This document shows, in pieces, positions 22,709 to 31,645 of a stretch of 36,298 nt of DNA. Below the pieces are notes generated by a model. It worked only from the letters and a program-made list of their open reading frames with translations, did no database searches and was not told the origin of the DNA. How positions within the stretch are numbered: position 1 is the first letter of the stretch; every line of letters begins with the position of its first letter. Source of the stretch: Melioribacteraceae bacterium (GTDB lineage Bacteria; Bacteroidota; Ignavibacteria; Ignavibacteriales; Melioribacteraceae); NCBI GenBank assembly GCA_021647785.1, contig JAKIUC010000046.1, forward strand, positions 1 to 36,298, written 5' to 3'. A program made the translations under genes and the position numbers.

Positions 22709-23430
22709 AATATTCTCGTATTCTTATTTATTAATGATATTGCTGAAGCAGCCGTTACCACTGCTGTTTCAGCTCTTAATCTATTATTTGTTAGGCATAC
22801 AATTTTGGCGTTGTCAATAGTTTCAATCTCCATTTCAGATAACCCACCCTCAGGACCAAAAATAAAATATCTATTACTATTTTCTTCTTCTTTTATAAAA
22901 TCGCCAAAGTCAATTAAAGATTTTTGATCCAATATTATTTTTTCACCTTTCAAAGAATTAATATTTCTTAAGGATTTCTGATATTCAATTTTTGGCATAT
23001 AAGTTCTTAACGATTGCTTCATAGCAGAGAGAGCAATTTTATTCCAACGCTCCATCTTTGCACCCTTTGGTATTGTACGTTCTGTATCAATAATTATAAA
23101 GTTTGTTATTCCTAACTCTATCGATTTTTCTAATTCAAATTCAAATCTATTATTACTTTTAAGACGAGGGAAACAGAAATAAATATTACTAAATTTATTT
23201 TTGTGTTTTTTTCTATTCCGAATACTTGTACTTACGCTACTTTTAGTAATTTCTGTAATTACAGTTTCAAAATAATTTCCTGAACCATCAGTTATATGCA
23301 ATGTATCACCAACCGAATGCCGCATAACTTTTGTAATGTGCTTGAACTCATCACCAGTTATAATAAGGCTTTCGTTACTAATATCAGTTGTAAAATAAAG
23401 TTCAATATCAGAAAGATATTCCTGTTTCAA
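22705..23430 (-). CDS. rsmE: 16S rRNA (uracil-1498-N3)-methyltransferase
   Basis: A 241-residue SPOUT-class methyltransferase that modifies U1498 of 16S rRNA. The N-terminal PUA-like part (LYFTTDI.NESLIITGDEFKHITKVMRHSVGD) is followed by KSIELGITNFIIIDTERT, the SAM-binding IFGPEGGLSEMEIE and the knot LTNNRLRAETAV. The chosen start is the TTG at 23430: no ATG or GTG is available before the conserved LYFTT block, and AAAGGAG lies a proper distance upstream. It overlaps the end of the outer-membrane gene by 23 bases and the next gene by four. Confidence 0.93.
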   Translation of the reverse strand: MKQEYLSDIELYFTTDISNESLIITGDEFKHITKVMRHSVGDTLHITDGSGNYFETVITEITKSSVSTSIRNRKKHKNKFSNIYFCFPRLKSNNRFEFELEKSIELGITNFIIIDTERTIPKGAKMERWNKIALSAMKQSLRTYMPKIEYQKSLRNINSLKGEKIILDQKSLIDFGDFIKEEENSNRYFIFGPEGGLSEMEIETIDNAKIVCLTNNRLRAETAVVTAASAISLINKNTRIL

Positions 23431-24739
23431 TTAATAATTCTCCTTTCCCCATTTCATTAAATGCGTACTCAATTCTGAATGAGCTATAGGGTAAAAATAA
23501 AAAGGATATACCTGCACCATATCCAGAGTTAAAATCATTTAATAAAACTTTCTCATTATTATTAAAAGTTGTTGCTGCATCTATAAAAACACTTGCTATT
23601 ATTGATACTCTTGCACGTGTTAAACTATTTGGAAGTATTGGTAAATCCAACCCAAAATTCCATTCTTCCAAAAGAGGATGCCCCATTTCTATTGAACCAA
23701 ATATTCTATTATTACCCTCTCTCACTAAATATCTATTACCACGAGTATAAAAATCATAACCTAATAAAGGGTAATCATAGTAAGGAACAAACTCACCAAA
23801 AGTATGCTTAGCATGAAATCGTCCTTTAATCATAAGGGATTTATACAATTCACGATAATTTCTTGCGTCAATACTAACAGAGTTGTAATTAATTTTACTA
23901 TAGCCTAAACCATAGTGGGTTAAATCAAGTGAAAATAAATAACCTCTATTTGCAAATTGTTTTAGGTTTCTTGAATCGAGTAAATATGTAATTCCAACAC
24001 TAAATTTCTCATCTCTTGAAGTTCCTGAAGCCATATAGTTATCAACATTATTATTTGGAGCATTTATTTTTGAGTAACTAACTGAAAGAAAAATATCACT
24101 TGATGTATTTAATCTTTTACCAAAAATTGATGCAACAGCAATTGTGTTAAAATCAAAACTACTTCCATTTGCAATATCCAATGTAGGGCTTTTATTCACA
24201 GGGGTTCCAACAGCTCCAGAAAAATAGAAGCTAATTTCTGCTGATGGAATTATAAGGGGATTTTCATACTGCAAACTATAGAATGGGTCATACCCCAATG
24301 ATACTGTGGCTCTTATCGTTTCGTTACGTCCTCTAAAGTTTTTATATTTTAAACTTATTCCGTATGATGTTCGCTCCATAGTTTTTTCACGAATGTATAA
24401 AAATGGAACAGGGAAGATATACCAACTCTCTTCAATCAATATCTCAACAACATTATTCTCGTCCCCAACACCTTTCTTAACTTCAACTCTAGTAAATATC
24501 CCTAAACTAAAAATACGTTCCCTATTAAAAAAAAGAGTCTCTGAATTTACCGAATCACCTTCAGAAAAAGTTAATTCCCTTAGAATAACAAATTCTTTAG
24601 TTCTTTCATTCCCAAATATTTTTATAGAATCAACTTTGAATGAACTCTCATTAACAAATGAAATAGTATCAATACTCTGTGCTGATACTACTGCTATTGC
24701 AAAAATGAAGAAGAAATATATTTGATTTAATTTAATCAT
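23408..24739 (-). CDS. Omp85-like outer-membrane barrel with one POTRA domain
   Basis: A 443-residue outer-membrane protein. The signal peptide (MIKLNQIYFFFIFAIAVVSAQ) is followed by a single POTRA-like domain (about 35-110: VDSIKIFGNERTKEFVILRELTFSEGD ... NRERIFSLGIFTRVEV). The rest is an amphipathic beta-barrel of the surface-antigen (D15) type, ending in phenylalanine (ETGISF) as BAM substrates do. It is too short for BamA, which has five POTRA domains, and is closer to the BamA/TamA-related small Omp85 proteins. It may transport or insert something, but no substrate can be named. It precedes rsmE, whose start lies inside it. Confidence 0.82.
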   Translation of the reverse strand: MIKLNQIYFFFIFAIAVVSAQSIDTISFVNESSFKVDSIKIFGNERTKEFVILRELTFSEGDSVNSETLFFNRERIFSLGIFTRVEVKKGVGDENNVVEILIEESWYIFPVPFLYIREKTMERTSYGISLKYKNFRGRNETIRATVSLGYDPFYSLQYENPLIIPSAEISFYFSGAVGTPVNKSPTLDIANGSSFDFNTIAVASIFGKRLNTSSDIFLSVSYSKINAPNNNVDNYMASGTSRDEKFSVGITYLLDSRNLKQFANRGYLFSLDLTHYGLGYSKINYNSVSIDARNYRELYKSLMIKGRFHAKHTFGEFVPYYDYPLLGYDFYTRGNRYLVREGNNRIFGSIEMGHPLLEEWNFGLDLPILPNSLTRARVSIIASVFIDAATTFNNNEKVLLNDFNSGYGAGISFLFLPYSSFRIEYAFNEMGKGELLIETGISF

Positions 24740-24780
24740 TCTATTGAACTACATACTAAAAGTTTTATAAGCAACATACT

Positions 24781-25170
24781 TTAAAAACAATTATAGTGTT
24801 CAATTTTTATACACTTGTCTTGAATTGTTGTTATTCCCTTTTCAATACAGGGTTGTAGAGCTTCATCGTTCCATATTCCAAGTTGTAACCAAAGCACTTT
24901 CGGGTTTAAAGCAAGAATATCCGGAATGATTTGAGGTATATCTTCAGACTTCCTAAAAACATCAACAATATCAATTTTAAAGGGAATATCTGTTAACTTT
25001 GCATATACATCCATTCCTTCAATTTTAGGTTTACCAGGATTTACACCTACAACTTTATAACCACTATCTTGAAGAAAACTTGCAATCATTCTACTTGTCC
25101 TCACGGGGTTACTCGAAATCCCAACAACAGCAATAGTTTTAGCTTCTTTAAGTATTTTGCATATCTCCAT
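24781..25170 (-). CDS. CoA-binding domain protein (YccU family)
   Basis: A 129-residue single Rossmann-fold protein. The start IAVVGISSNPVRTSRMIASFLQDSGYKVVGVNP is the CoA/nucleotide-binding strand-loop-helix. The middle (IDIVDVFRKSEDIPQII) and the segment VLWLQLGIWNDEA...GITTIQDKCIKIEH are family hallmarks. The family resembles the CoA-binding domain of succinyl-CoA synthetase but has no ligase part; its role is unknown. The Cys in DKCIKIEH is the usual conserved Cys of this family. It lies between gcvP (52-base gap) and the barrel protein (41-base gap), probably in one transcript. Confidence 0.9.
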   Translation of the reverse strand: MEICKILKEAKTIAVVGISSNPVRTSRMIASFLQDSGYKVVGVNPGKPKIEGMDVYAKLTDIPFKIDIVDVFRKSEDIPQIIPDILALNPKVLWLQLGIWNDEALQPCIEKGITTIQDKCIKIEHYNCF

Positions 25171-25221
25171 TTTAAGTTCCTTAGAATGATTTTATTTAAT
25201 ATTCAATTAGTATATTAAAGT

Positions 25222-28104
25222 CTATTCATATTCAGTAAGTGGTAAACAACTACAAATTAAGTTCCTATCTCCATAAGCATTATCTATCCTACTAACAGGA
25301 GACCAATACTTATTCTCTTTACTATGCACAAAAGGAAATGCCGCAACTTCGCGAGAGTAGGAATGCGTCCATTCGTTGCTAATAACTTCATGAATTGTAT
25401 GCGGAGCATTTTTTAGTGGATTATCAACTCTATCCATCTTTTCATTTTCAATTTGCTTAATCTCATTTCTTATTGAAATCATAGCATCACAAAATTTATC
25501 CAATTCAGTTTTTGATTCACTCTCTGTAGGTTCAACCATTAATGTTCCGCCTACAGGGAAAGAGACTGTTGGTGCATGATAGCCATAATCCATAAGCCTC
25601 TTAGCAATATCTTCAACTTCAACATTAGCAGATATTTTAAATTGACGCATATCAAAAATCAATTCATGTCCAACATTTCCATTAACTCCAGTATAAAGTA
25701 CAGTGTAATGTTTTTGTAATTTTGCTTTAATATAATTTGCATTAATAATTGCTGTGGTAGTAGCTTCCTTTAGTCCTGCACTACCCATCATTTTAATATA
25801 GGCATATGAAATTGGAATTATAGATGCACTTCCCCAAGGTGCAGCAGATACTGCAGTCATCGATTTTTCACTTCCAATTTTTACTACGGCATGACCCGGT
25901 AGATATTCTGCAAGATGTTTAGCAACTACAATTGGTCCAACTCCAGGTCCGCCGCCTCCGTGTGGAATTGCAAAAGTTTTGTGAAGATTTAAGTGGCAAA
26001 CATCGGCTCCAATAATTGCTGGATTTGTATAACCTACTTGAGCATTCATGTTTGCACCATCCATATAAACTTGTCCACCATTCTCGTGAACAATTTTACA
26101 CATCTCAATAACCTTATGTTCAAATACTCCATGCGTTGAAGGATATGTTAACATCATAGCAGACAAATTATCTTTCTGCTCCTCAGCTTTTAATTTTAAA
26201 TCTTCAAGAGAGACGTTCCCATAATCGTCACAAGCAACTATTACTACTTTGTTGCCCGCCATTACAGAGCTTGCGGGATTTGTTCCATGTGCAGATGATG
26301 GAATTAGCACAACATTTCTGTGACCCTCTCCATTATTAATATGAAATTCTCTAATCACCATCAAACCGGCATACTCACCCTGTGCACCAGAATTAGGTTG
26401 AAGAGATGCTGCTGCAAAACCAGTAATTTCACAAATCTGTTTTTCAAATTCTTTAAATAATTCCAAATAACCTTCTGCCTGATTCAATGGTGCAAAGGGG
26501 TGGAGCTGAGTAAACTCTGACCAGGAGACTGGATAGAGTTCTGCTGTAGCATTTAGTTTCATTGTACATGAACCAAGCGGAATCATAGAGGTAGTTAAGG
26601 ATAAATCCTTATTCTCCAATCTTTTCGCATAACGCATCAATTCAGTTTCAGTACGGTATAAATTAAAAACCTCGTGGGTTAAATATTCTGATTCCCTAAC
26701 AAAATAATTATCAAATGATTTCTTTAATTCACTTATCGAATTAATAACATCAATAGATATTTGAGTTTCACCCATAGCTTCTTTAATAATGTTAGTAATA
26801 ACTACAACATCAGTAGTAAAAGTAGATTCTGAAATAGAAATTCCAATCGTTGTTTCATCAATATATCTTAAGTTTACTTCTTTATCGAGAGCAATTTTGC
26901 TAATCGATTTAGCAACATCTTTATTTGTAAATCTTAATTTTAATGTGTCAAAATAGTTTTCATTTAATTGCTCAACATTAGAGTTGGAAAGGAGTTCAGC
27001 CAATAAAGTAGTGAGTCTGTTTATTCTAAATGCAATATTTTTAATTCCAACTGGTCCATGATAAACAGCATACATCCCTGCCATTATTGCAAGAAGAACT
27101 TGTGCAGTACAAATATTACTTGTTGCTTTTTCGCGTTTAATGTGTTGCTCTCTTGTTTGCAAAGCCATTCGCAATGCTGGGTTACCTTGGCTATCAATAG
27201 ATACTCCAATAATTCTTCCTGGCACTTGGCGTTTGAAAGATTCCTTTGTTGCAAAATATCCAGCATGAGGTCCGCCAAATCCCATAGGAATACCCAAACG
27301 CTGTGTAGAACCTACTGCACAATCTGCACCGAACTCACCAGGAGGTTTTAAGAGAGCCAAACTAAGTATATCTGCTGCAACCACCTTGAAAATCTGCTTC
27401 TCCTCTGCTCTTTTAAATAAGTCAGAATAATCAATAATCTCTCCATCAACATTAGGGTATTGAACAATCATTCCAAATAGATCATCCGTTAATTGAAAAT
27501 CTTTTACAGATACAATTCTAAGTTCTATTCCTATTGGGTTTGCTCTTGTCTTTAGTACATCGAGAGTTTGCGGAAATATATCATCAGCAACAAGAAATAC
27601 ATTAGATTTCTTTTTCTCTTTCTTGCGAGAATTATAAAACATAAACATAGCTTCTGCAGCAGCAGTTGCTTCATCTAATAGTGAGGCATTCGTCAATGGT
27701 AATGCTGTTAAATCAGCAACCATTGTTTGATAATTAAGAAGTGCTTCCAATCTTCCTTGTGAAATTTCTGCTTGGTAAGGAGTATATTGTGTGTACCAGC
27801 CTGGGTTTTCAAATATATTTCTTTGAATTACTGCTGGTGTTATTGTTGGATAATATCCAAGACCAATATAATTTTTGAATACTTTGTTTTTCTTTGCAAT
27901 GTTTTTTAAGTCAGTGAGTAATTCTAATTCACTAACTCCATCACCAACATCAATTCCATTCTCTAATCTTATTGTTTTGTGTATTATTTTATCAAGTAAT
28001 TCTTCTGCCGATTTAAATCCAATTTCATTAAGCATTTCCGCTAATTCAGTTTCATTAGGACCAATATGACGATCAACAAATTTATCAGAAATTTCAAAAT
28101 TCAC
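25222..28104 (-). CDS. gcvP: Glycine dehydrogenase (decarboxylating), P protein of the glycine cleavage system
   Basis: A PLP enzyme of about 960 residues that decarboxylates glycine and passes aminomethyl to the H protein lipoyl arm. It is the fused P1+P2 form. The N-terminal FVDRHIGPNETE.AEML, the first-half YTPYQAEISQGRLEALLNYQTM and GGPHAGYFATKE, the P2 entry MIPLGSCTMKLNATAE, and the PLP-lysine motif HLNLHKTFAIPHGGGGPG are all visible. The frame is open to a TTG at 28122. The GTG at 28104 is preferred because TGAGG lies eight bases before it and VNFEISDKFVDRHIG is the family N-terminus. Other glycine cleavage genes (gcvT, gcvH) are not in the window. Confidence 0.96.
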   Translation of the reverse strand: MNFEISDKFVDRHIGPNETELAEMLNEIGFKSAEELLDKIIHKTIRLENGIDVGDGVSELELLTDLKNIAKKNKVFKNYIGLGYYPTITPAVIQRNIFENPGWYTQYTPYQAEISQGRLEALLNYQTMVADLTALPLTNASLLDEATAAAEAMFMFYNSRKKEKKKSNVFLVADDIFPQTLDVLKTRANPIGIELRIVSVKDFQLTDDLFGMIVQYPNVDGEIIDYSDLFKRAEEKQIFKVVAADILSLALLKPPGEFGADCAVGSTQRLGIPMGFGGPHAGYFATKESFKRQVPGRIIGVSIDSQGNPALRMALQTREQHIKREKATSNICTAQVLLAIMAGMYAVYHGPVGIKNIAFRINRLTTLLAELLSNSNVEQLNENYFDTLKLRFTNKDVAKSISKIALDKEVNLRYIDETTIGISISESTFTTDVVVITNIIKEAMGETQISIDVINSISELKKSFDNYFVRESEYLTHEVFNLYRTETELMRYAKRLENKDLSLTTSMIPLGSCTMKLNATAELYPVSWSEFTQLHPFAPLNQAEGYLELFKEFEKQICEITGFAAASLQPNSGAQGEYAGLMVIREFHINNGEGHRNVVLIPSSAHGTNPASSVMAGNKVVIVACDDYGNVSLEDLKLKAEEQKDNLSAMMLTYPSTHGVFEHKVIEMCKIVHENGGQVYMDGANMNAQVGYTNPAIIGADVCHLNLHKTFAIPHGGGGPGVGPIVVAKHLAEYLPGHAVVKIGSEKSMTAVSAAPWGSASIIPISYAYIKMMGSAGLKEATTTAIINANYIKAKLQKHYTVLYTGVNGNVGHELIFDMRQFKISANVEVEDIAKRLMDYGYHAPTVSFPVGGTLMVEPTESESKTELDKFCDAMISIRNEIKQIENEKMDRVDNPLKNAPHTIHEVISNEWTHSYSREVAAFPFVHSKENKYWSPVSRIDNAYGDRNLICSCLPLTEYE

Positions 28105-28312
28105 TAAGCAAACCTCAATCAAAAAGTTAAATAATAAATAAAGTGTAAATATAGATAAAGAATTTATTTCTTTTATCTCAATTCTTTTATTTGAACATTA
28201 TAGTTTTACTTTTGCTCAAGTGATTATTAGGTGAAGAAAATATTTGCTATATAATTAACCCTGATGACTTATATTAAAGCTAACTGTTCAAAATATCTTT
28301 TATAACTATAAA

Positions 28313-29080
28313 CTATTTAGAATTATCTTTAAATTCTAATAGTGTATTTTTTGCAGCCTCTTGTTCAGCCCCTTTTTTATTTCTTCCTCTGCCAATGCCA
28401 TGTGTAATTTTATCAATATGAACTTCAATAATAAATTCTTTGTTATGGTCTGGACCTTTGGAACTTACAATTACATACTCTGGAGATGATAATTTTATGG
28501 AATGAGTGTATTCTAATAATTGCCCTTTAAAATTATTATCTACTTGATAATTCCCAGACTCTAAATTTGGTTTTACAAGCCATTTAATAATAAATTTTTC
28601 TGCTGCATCAATCCCTTGATCTAAATATATAGCCCCAATTAAGGCTTCTAAACAATCTGCAAGAATTGTCTTAATTCCAACTTCGCTATCTTTGATAAAT
28701 CTACTATCGTACAAAAGATATTTTTTAAGTTGTAATCTTTCCGCAGAATCATAGAGTGCATTTCTATCAACAATATGTGAACGAGTTTTAGTTAAAAATC
28801 CTTCATCTTCATCTTTAAATTTTGTAAAAAGAATTTCAGCTACAATCATTCCAAGTACAGCATCGCCAAGGAATTCGAGCCTTTCGTTCGATTTATTTAA
28901 CTCAGTAGTTCTTTCCAAATATGAACGATGAGTTAAAGCTTTTGCAAAAAGTATAGGATTATTAAATTGAAGTTTAAGTTTTTTGGAGAGAATATTAAGT
29001 TTATTAGTCTCATACTCAGAGACATTTTCAATCTTTCTGTTTTTTTTAAAAGCAGTAAATAAATTCGCGAATAGTTTCAT
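28313..29080 (-). CDS. rnc: Ribonuclease III
   Basis: A 255-residue double-strand-specific endoribonuclease that processes rRNA and some mRNAs. The nuclease domain contains the signature NERLEFLGDAVLGMIVAE with its metal-binding acidic residues, and later ADCLEALIGAIYLDQG. The C-terminal double-stranded RNA-binding domain (NNFKGQLLEYTHSIKLSSPEYVIVSSKGPDH ... GIGRGRNKKGAEQEAAKNTLLEF) is complete. About 30 extra residues precede the nuclease domain. It follows fabF by 107 bases, the usual order fabF-rnc in this group. The next 208 bases towards gcvP hold no gene. Confidence 0.96.
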   Translation of the reverse strand: MKLFANLFTAFKKNRKIENVSEYETNKLNILSKKLKLQFNNPILFAKALTHRSYLERTTELNKSNERLEFLGDAVLGMIVAEILFTKFKDEDEGFLTKTRSHIVDRNALYDSAERLQLKKYLLYDSRFIKDSEVGIKTILADCLEALIGAIYLDQGIDAAEKFIIKWLVKPNLESGNYQVDNNFKGQLLEYTHSIKLSSPEYVIVSSKGPDHNKEFIIEVHIDKITHGIGRGRNKKGAEQEAAKNTLLEFKDNSK

Positions 29081-29187
29081 CTGTTTATAGTAATTTGTTT
29101 TTATCAGAAAAGATAGTACTACTCATTTATCCTTATCTCAAAAAGAAAGTTTAATACTATTTTATTTCGCTAATTAACAAACTTTCT

Positions 29188-30432
29188 CTATTCTGAATAT
29201 TTCTTAAATAGTAGTGTAGAGTTATGACCACCAAATCCGAAAGTATTTGTTAAAGCATAATCAATATTTCTTTCCACTGCAACCTTAGGTGTATAATTTA
29301 AATCACATTCAGGGTCAGGTTCATCCAAATTTATTGTTGGAGGTATAATTGAATTTTGAATAGCAAGAATACAAGCAATAGATTCAATAGCACCAGTAGC
29401 ACCAAGCAAATGCCCGGTCATAGATTTTGTTGAACTAACTGCCAATTTGTAAGCATGTTCTCCAAATAGTTTTTTTATAGCTTTGGTTTCATTTATGTCA
29501 TTTAGGGTAGTTGAAGTACCGTGTGCATTTATATAATCAACATCTTCAGGATTAACTCCGCCATCACGTAACGCCTCACGCATCGAACGAAAAGCCCCCT
29601 CACCTTCAGGAGCAGGTGCAGTAACATGAAATGCATCGCCAGTTAAACCTGCACCAATTATTTCAGCATAAATTTTGGCACCACGCTTTTTTGCATGTTC
29701 TAATTCTTCCAAGATAAGAGTACCAGAGCCATCACCCATCACAAAACCGTTTCTATCTTTATCAAAAGGACGCGATGCTTCTTTGTACCTATCATTCCAG
29801 GTAGATAAAGCACGAGCAGAATTAAAACCGCCAATAGCCATAGGTGTTATTGAAGCTTCAGCTCCACCAGATACAATCAAATCGGCAGAACCTCGTTGAA
29901 TAATAAAGAGTGCATCAGCTATAGCATGTGTAGATGTTGCACATGCAGAAGTTGTTGCATAATTAGGACCTTTTAAACCAAACTTAATTGATATTTGTCC
30001 GGCAGCAATATCTGAAATCATCATTGGAATAAAGAAAGGAGATATTTTTCTAGGACCACCCTTCACAAAATTCGTAGTCTGGTTTTCGAATGTTTCCATA
30101 CCCCCAATACCGCTACCATAAATAACACCAAATCTCTCAAGGTCAATAGCATCAAGGTCAAAATCAGCATCATCCATCGCCATAGTTGCTGTTGCAATGG
30201 CATATTGGCAATAAAGGTCCATTCTCCTGGCTTCTTTTCTATCAAGATATTCTTCAACATTAAAGTTTTTTACTTCACAAGCAAATTTTGTATTGAAATT
30301 TTCAGTATCAAATCTTGTAATTAAGTTAGCACCATTTTTTCCGGAAATAAATCCAGCCCATAACTCTTCAACATTATTTCCTATTGGCGTAAGTGCTCCT
30401 AGCCCAGTAATTACAACACGTCTATTACTCAT
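29188..30432 (-). CDS. fabF: Beta-ketoacyl-ACP synthase II
   Basis: A 414-residue condensing enzyme that extends acyl-ACP with malonyl-ACP. The Cys-His-His triad is visible: Cys in TTSACATSTHAI, His in NAHGTSTTLND and His in STKSMTGHLLGATGAIE; the gating Phe lies in NTFGFGGHNSTLLF. The N-terminus RRVVITGLGALTPIGN is normal. The start has AAAGGAG at a proper distance, directly after a strong hairpin (30462-30504), so fabF is transcribed only by read-through or from a start between hairpin and gene. Confidence 0.97.
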   Translation of the reverse strand: MSNRRVVITGLGALTPIGNNVEELWAGFISGKNGANLITRFDTENFNTKFACEVKNFNVEEYLDRKEARRMDLYCQYAIATATMAMDDADFDLDAIDLERFGVIYGSGIGGMETFENQTTNFVKGGPRKISPFFIPMMISDIAAGQISIKFGLKGPNYATTSACATSTHAIADALFIIQRGSADLIVSGGAEASITPMAIGGFNSARALSTWNDRYKEASRPFDKDRNGFVMGDGSGTLILEELEHAKKRGAKIYAEIIGAGLTGDAFHVTAPAPEGEGAFRSMREALRDGGVNPEDVDYINAHGTSTTLNDINETKAIKKLFGEHAYKLAVSSTKSMTGHLLGATGAIESIACILAIQNSIIPPTINLDEPDPECDLNYTPKVAVERNIDYALTNTFGFGGHNSTLLFKKYSE

Positions 30433-30461
30433 TCTACAATCTCCTTTAAAAATAAAAAAAA

Positions 30462-30504
30462 GAGGCTGTTACAAAAGTCAATCATTAACTTTTGTAACAG
30501 CCTC
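30462..30504 (-). terminator. Strong intrinsic terminator between acpP and fabF
   Basis: The perfect 17-base-pair stem GAGGCTGTTACAAAAGT (30462-30478) and its complement (30488-30504) close a nine-base loop. On the minus strand it is followed by a run of eight T residues, and a T-run also precedes it. It is 12 bases past the acpP stop and 29 bases before the fabF start. It should end most transcripts after acpP, giving more acyl carrier protein message than fabF message. Confidence 0.88.
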
Positions 30505-30516
30505 AAAAAAAAATAA

Positions 30517-30750
30517 TTAACCTTTAAGTTCGGTTAAATATTTAACTGCATCACCAACAGTTCCAATTTTTTCAGCATCTTCATCTGGAATTGAAACATC
30601 AAATTCAGATTCAAAACCCATAACTAACTCAACAATATCTAATGAATCAGCACCAAGATCATTTGTAAATGATGCTTCACTTGTAATTTGTGATTCTTCG
30701 ACACCCAATTTGTCCATAATTATTTCTTTTACTTTTGTTTCGATATCCAT
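30517..30750 (-). CDS. acpP: Acyl carrier protein
   Basis: A 77-residue acidic four-helix carrier. The phosphopantetheine attachment Ser36 lies in the motif [19 protein letters not shown]. It holds growing acyl chains as thioesters for the fab enzymes and PlsX. A GGAG-type site (AAAGGAGTTAAT) precedes the ATG. The gene lies 38 bases after fabG and is followed at once by a strong terminator, which fits its need for high expression. Confidence 0.97.
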   Translation of the reverse strand: MDIETKVKEIIMDKLGVEESQITSEASFTNDLGADSLDIVELVMGFESEFDVSIPDEDAEKIGTVGDAVKYLTELKG

Positions 30751-30788
30751 ATTAACTCCTTTTGTTTGTTTGGATCCATTTATAAAAA

Positions 30789-31547
30789 CTACATTACCAT
30801 TCCGCCATCAACAGTAAGAACCTGTCCTGTAATATAATCGGCATCAGAGCTACATAAAAACGCTACCGCTTTAGCAATATCTTCAGGTTGTCCCATTCTT
30901 TTTAACGGCACATTTGTTAGTAATGCTTCTTTTTGATTATCATTCAATTTTGAAGTCATATCTGTTTCAATAAAACCGGGGGCAATTGCATTAACATTAA
31001 TATTACGAGATGATAATTCTCGTGCCATTGTTTTTGTAAATCCAATTACACCAGCTTTTGATGCAGCATAATTAGCCTGCCCAGCATTTCCCATCAATCC
31101 TACAACAGAAGCTATGTTAACAATTTTTCCAAAACGCTGTTTCATCATTGGTCTCATTGCTACTTTTGTATAATTAAAAACACTTTTAAGATTAATATTA
31201 ATAACCAAATCAAAGTCTGCTTCAGTCATTCTCATTAAAAGATTATCTTTAGTAATACCCGCATTATTAATCAATATATCAACACCGCCCATTTTTTCTA
31301 TTGCAGCTTCAATAGTTGCTTCCGCTTCTTCATATTTAGAAGCATCGGCTTTGAAACCATAAACTTTTGTTCCGTTACCAATTTCCGATTCAATTTTTTT
31401 CGCATGCGCATTAAAATCATCACCGTCAACAACAACATCAGAGAACATAACACTAATACAATTTCTTTTTGCTAATTCAATTAAAATTGATTTCCCAATT
31501 CCTTTTGAACCACCAGTTACAATTGCTCTTAACTTCCTATCTTCCAT
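30789..31547 (-). CDS. fabG: 3-oxoacyl-ACP reductase
   Basis: A 252-residue NADPH-dependent SDR for the first reduction of each elongation cycle. Visible are the cofactor loop [25 protein letters not shown], the catalytic Ser in [11 protein letters not shown], Tyr and Lys in [11 protein letters not shown], and PGFIETDMT. The end ([21 protein letters not shown]) is typical of FabG. Its place between fabD and acpP supports the fatty-acid role over other SDRs. The 98-base gap from fabD is AT-rich with a small ATACG/CGTAT hairpin and no clear signal. Confidence 0.95.
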   Translation of the reverse strand: MEDRKLRAIVTGGSKGIGKSILIELAKRNCISVMFSDVVVDGDDFNAHAKKIESEIGNGTKVYGFKADASKYEEAEATIEAAIEKMGGVDILINNAGITKDNLLMRMTEADFDLVININLKSVFNYTKVAMRPMMKQRFGKIVNIASVVGLMGNAGQANYAASKAGVIGFTKTMARELSSRNINVNAIAPGFIETDMTSKLNDNQKEALLTNVPLKRMGQPEDIAKAVAFLCSSDADYITGQVLTVDGGMVM

Positions 31548-31645
31548 TCTTTAAAAACCTTTAAATTCATTAAATATATTTTTTCACTGAATAATATACG
31601 ATTTAACGTATTACATTTCCACTTTCATTAAATTATTGAACAATT

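Noticed and set aside
27058-27351. Plus-strand frame inside gcvP, Cys/His-rich
   Set aside because: It lies entirely within the conserved gcvP coding region on the other strand; the Cys and His residues come from antisense codons.
28153-28178. Near-palindrome (AGATAAAGAA ... TTCTTTTATCT) between rnc and gcvP
   Set aside because: The arms differ by one inserted base, there is no T-run after it, and such AT-only matches are expected by chance. I see nothing else in this gap.
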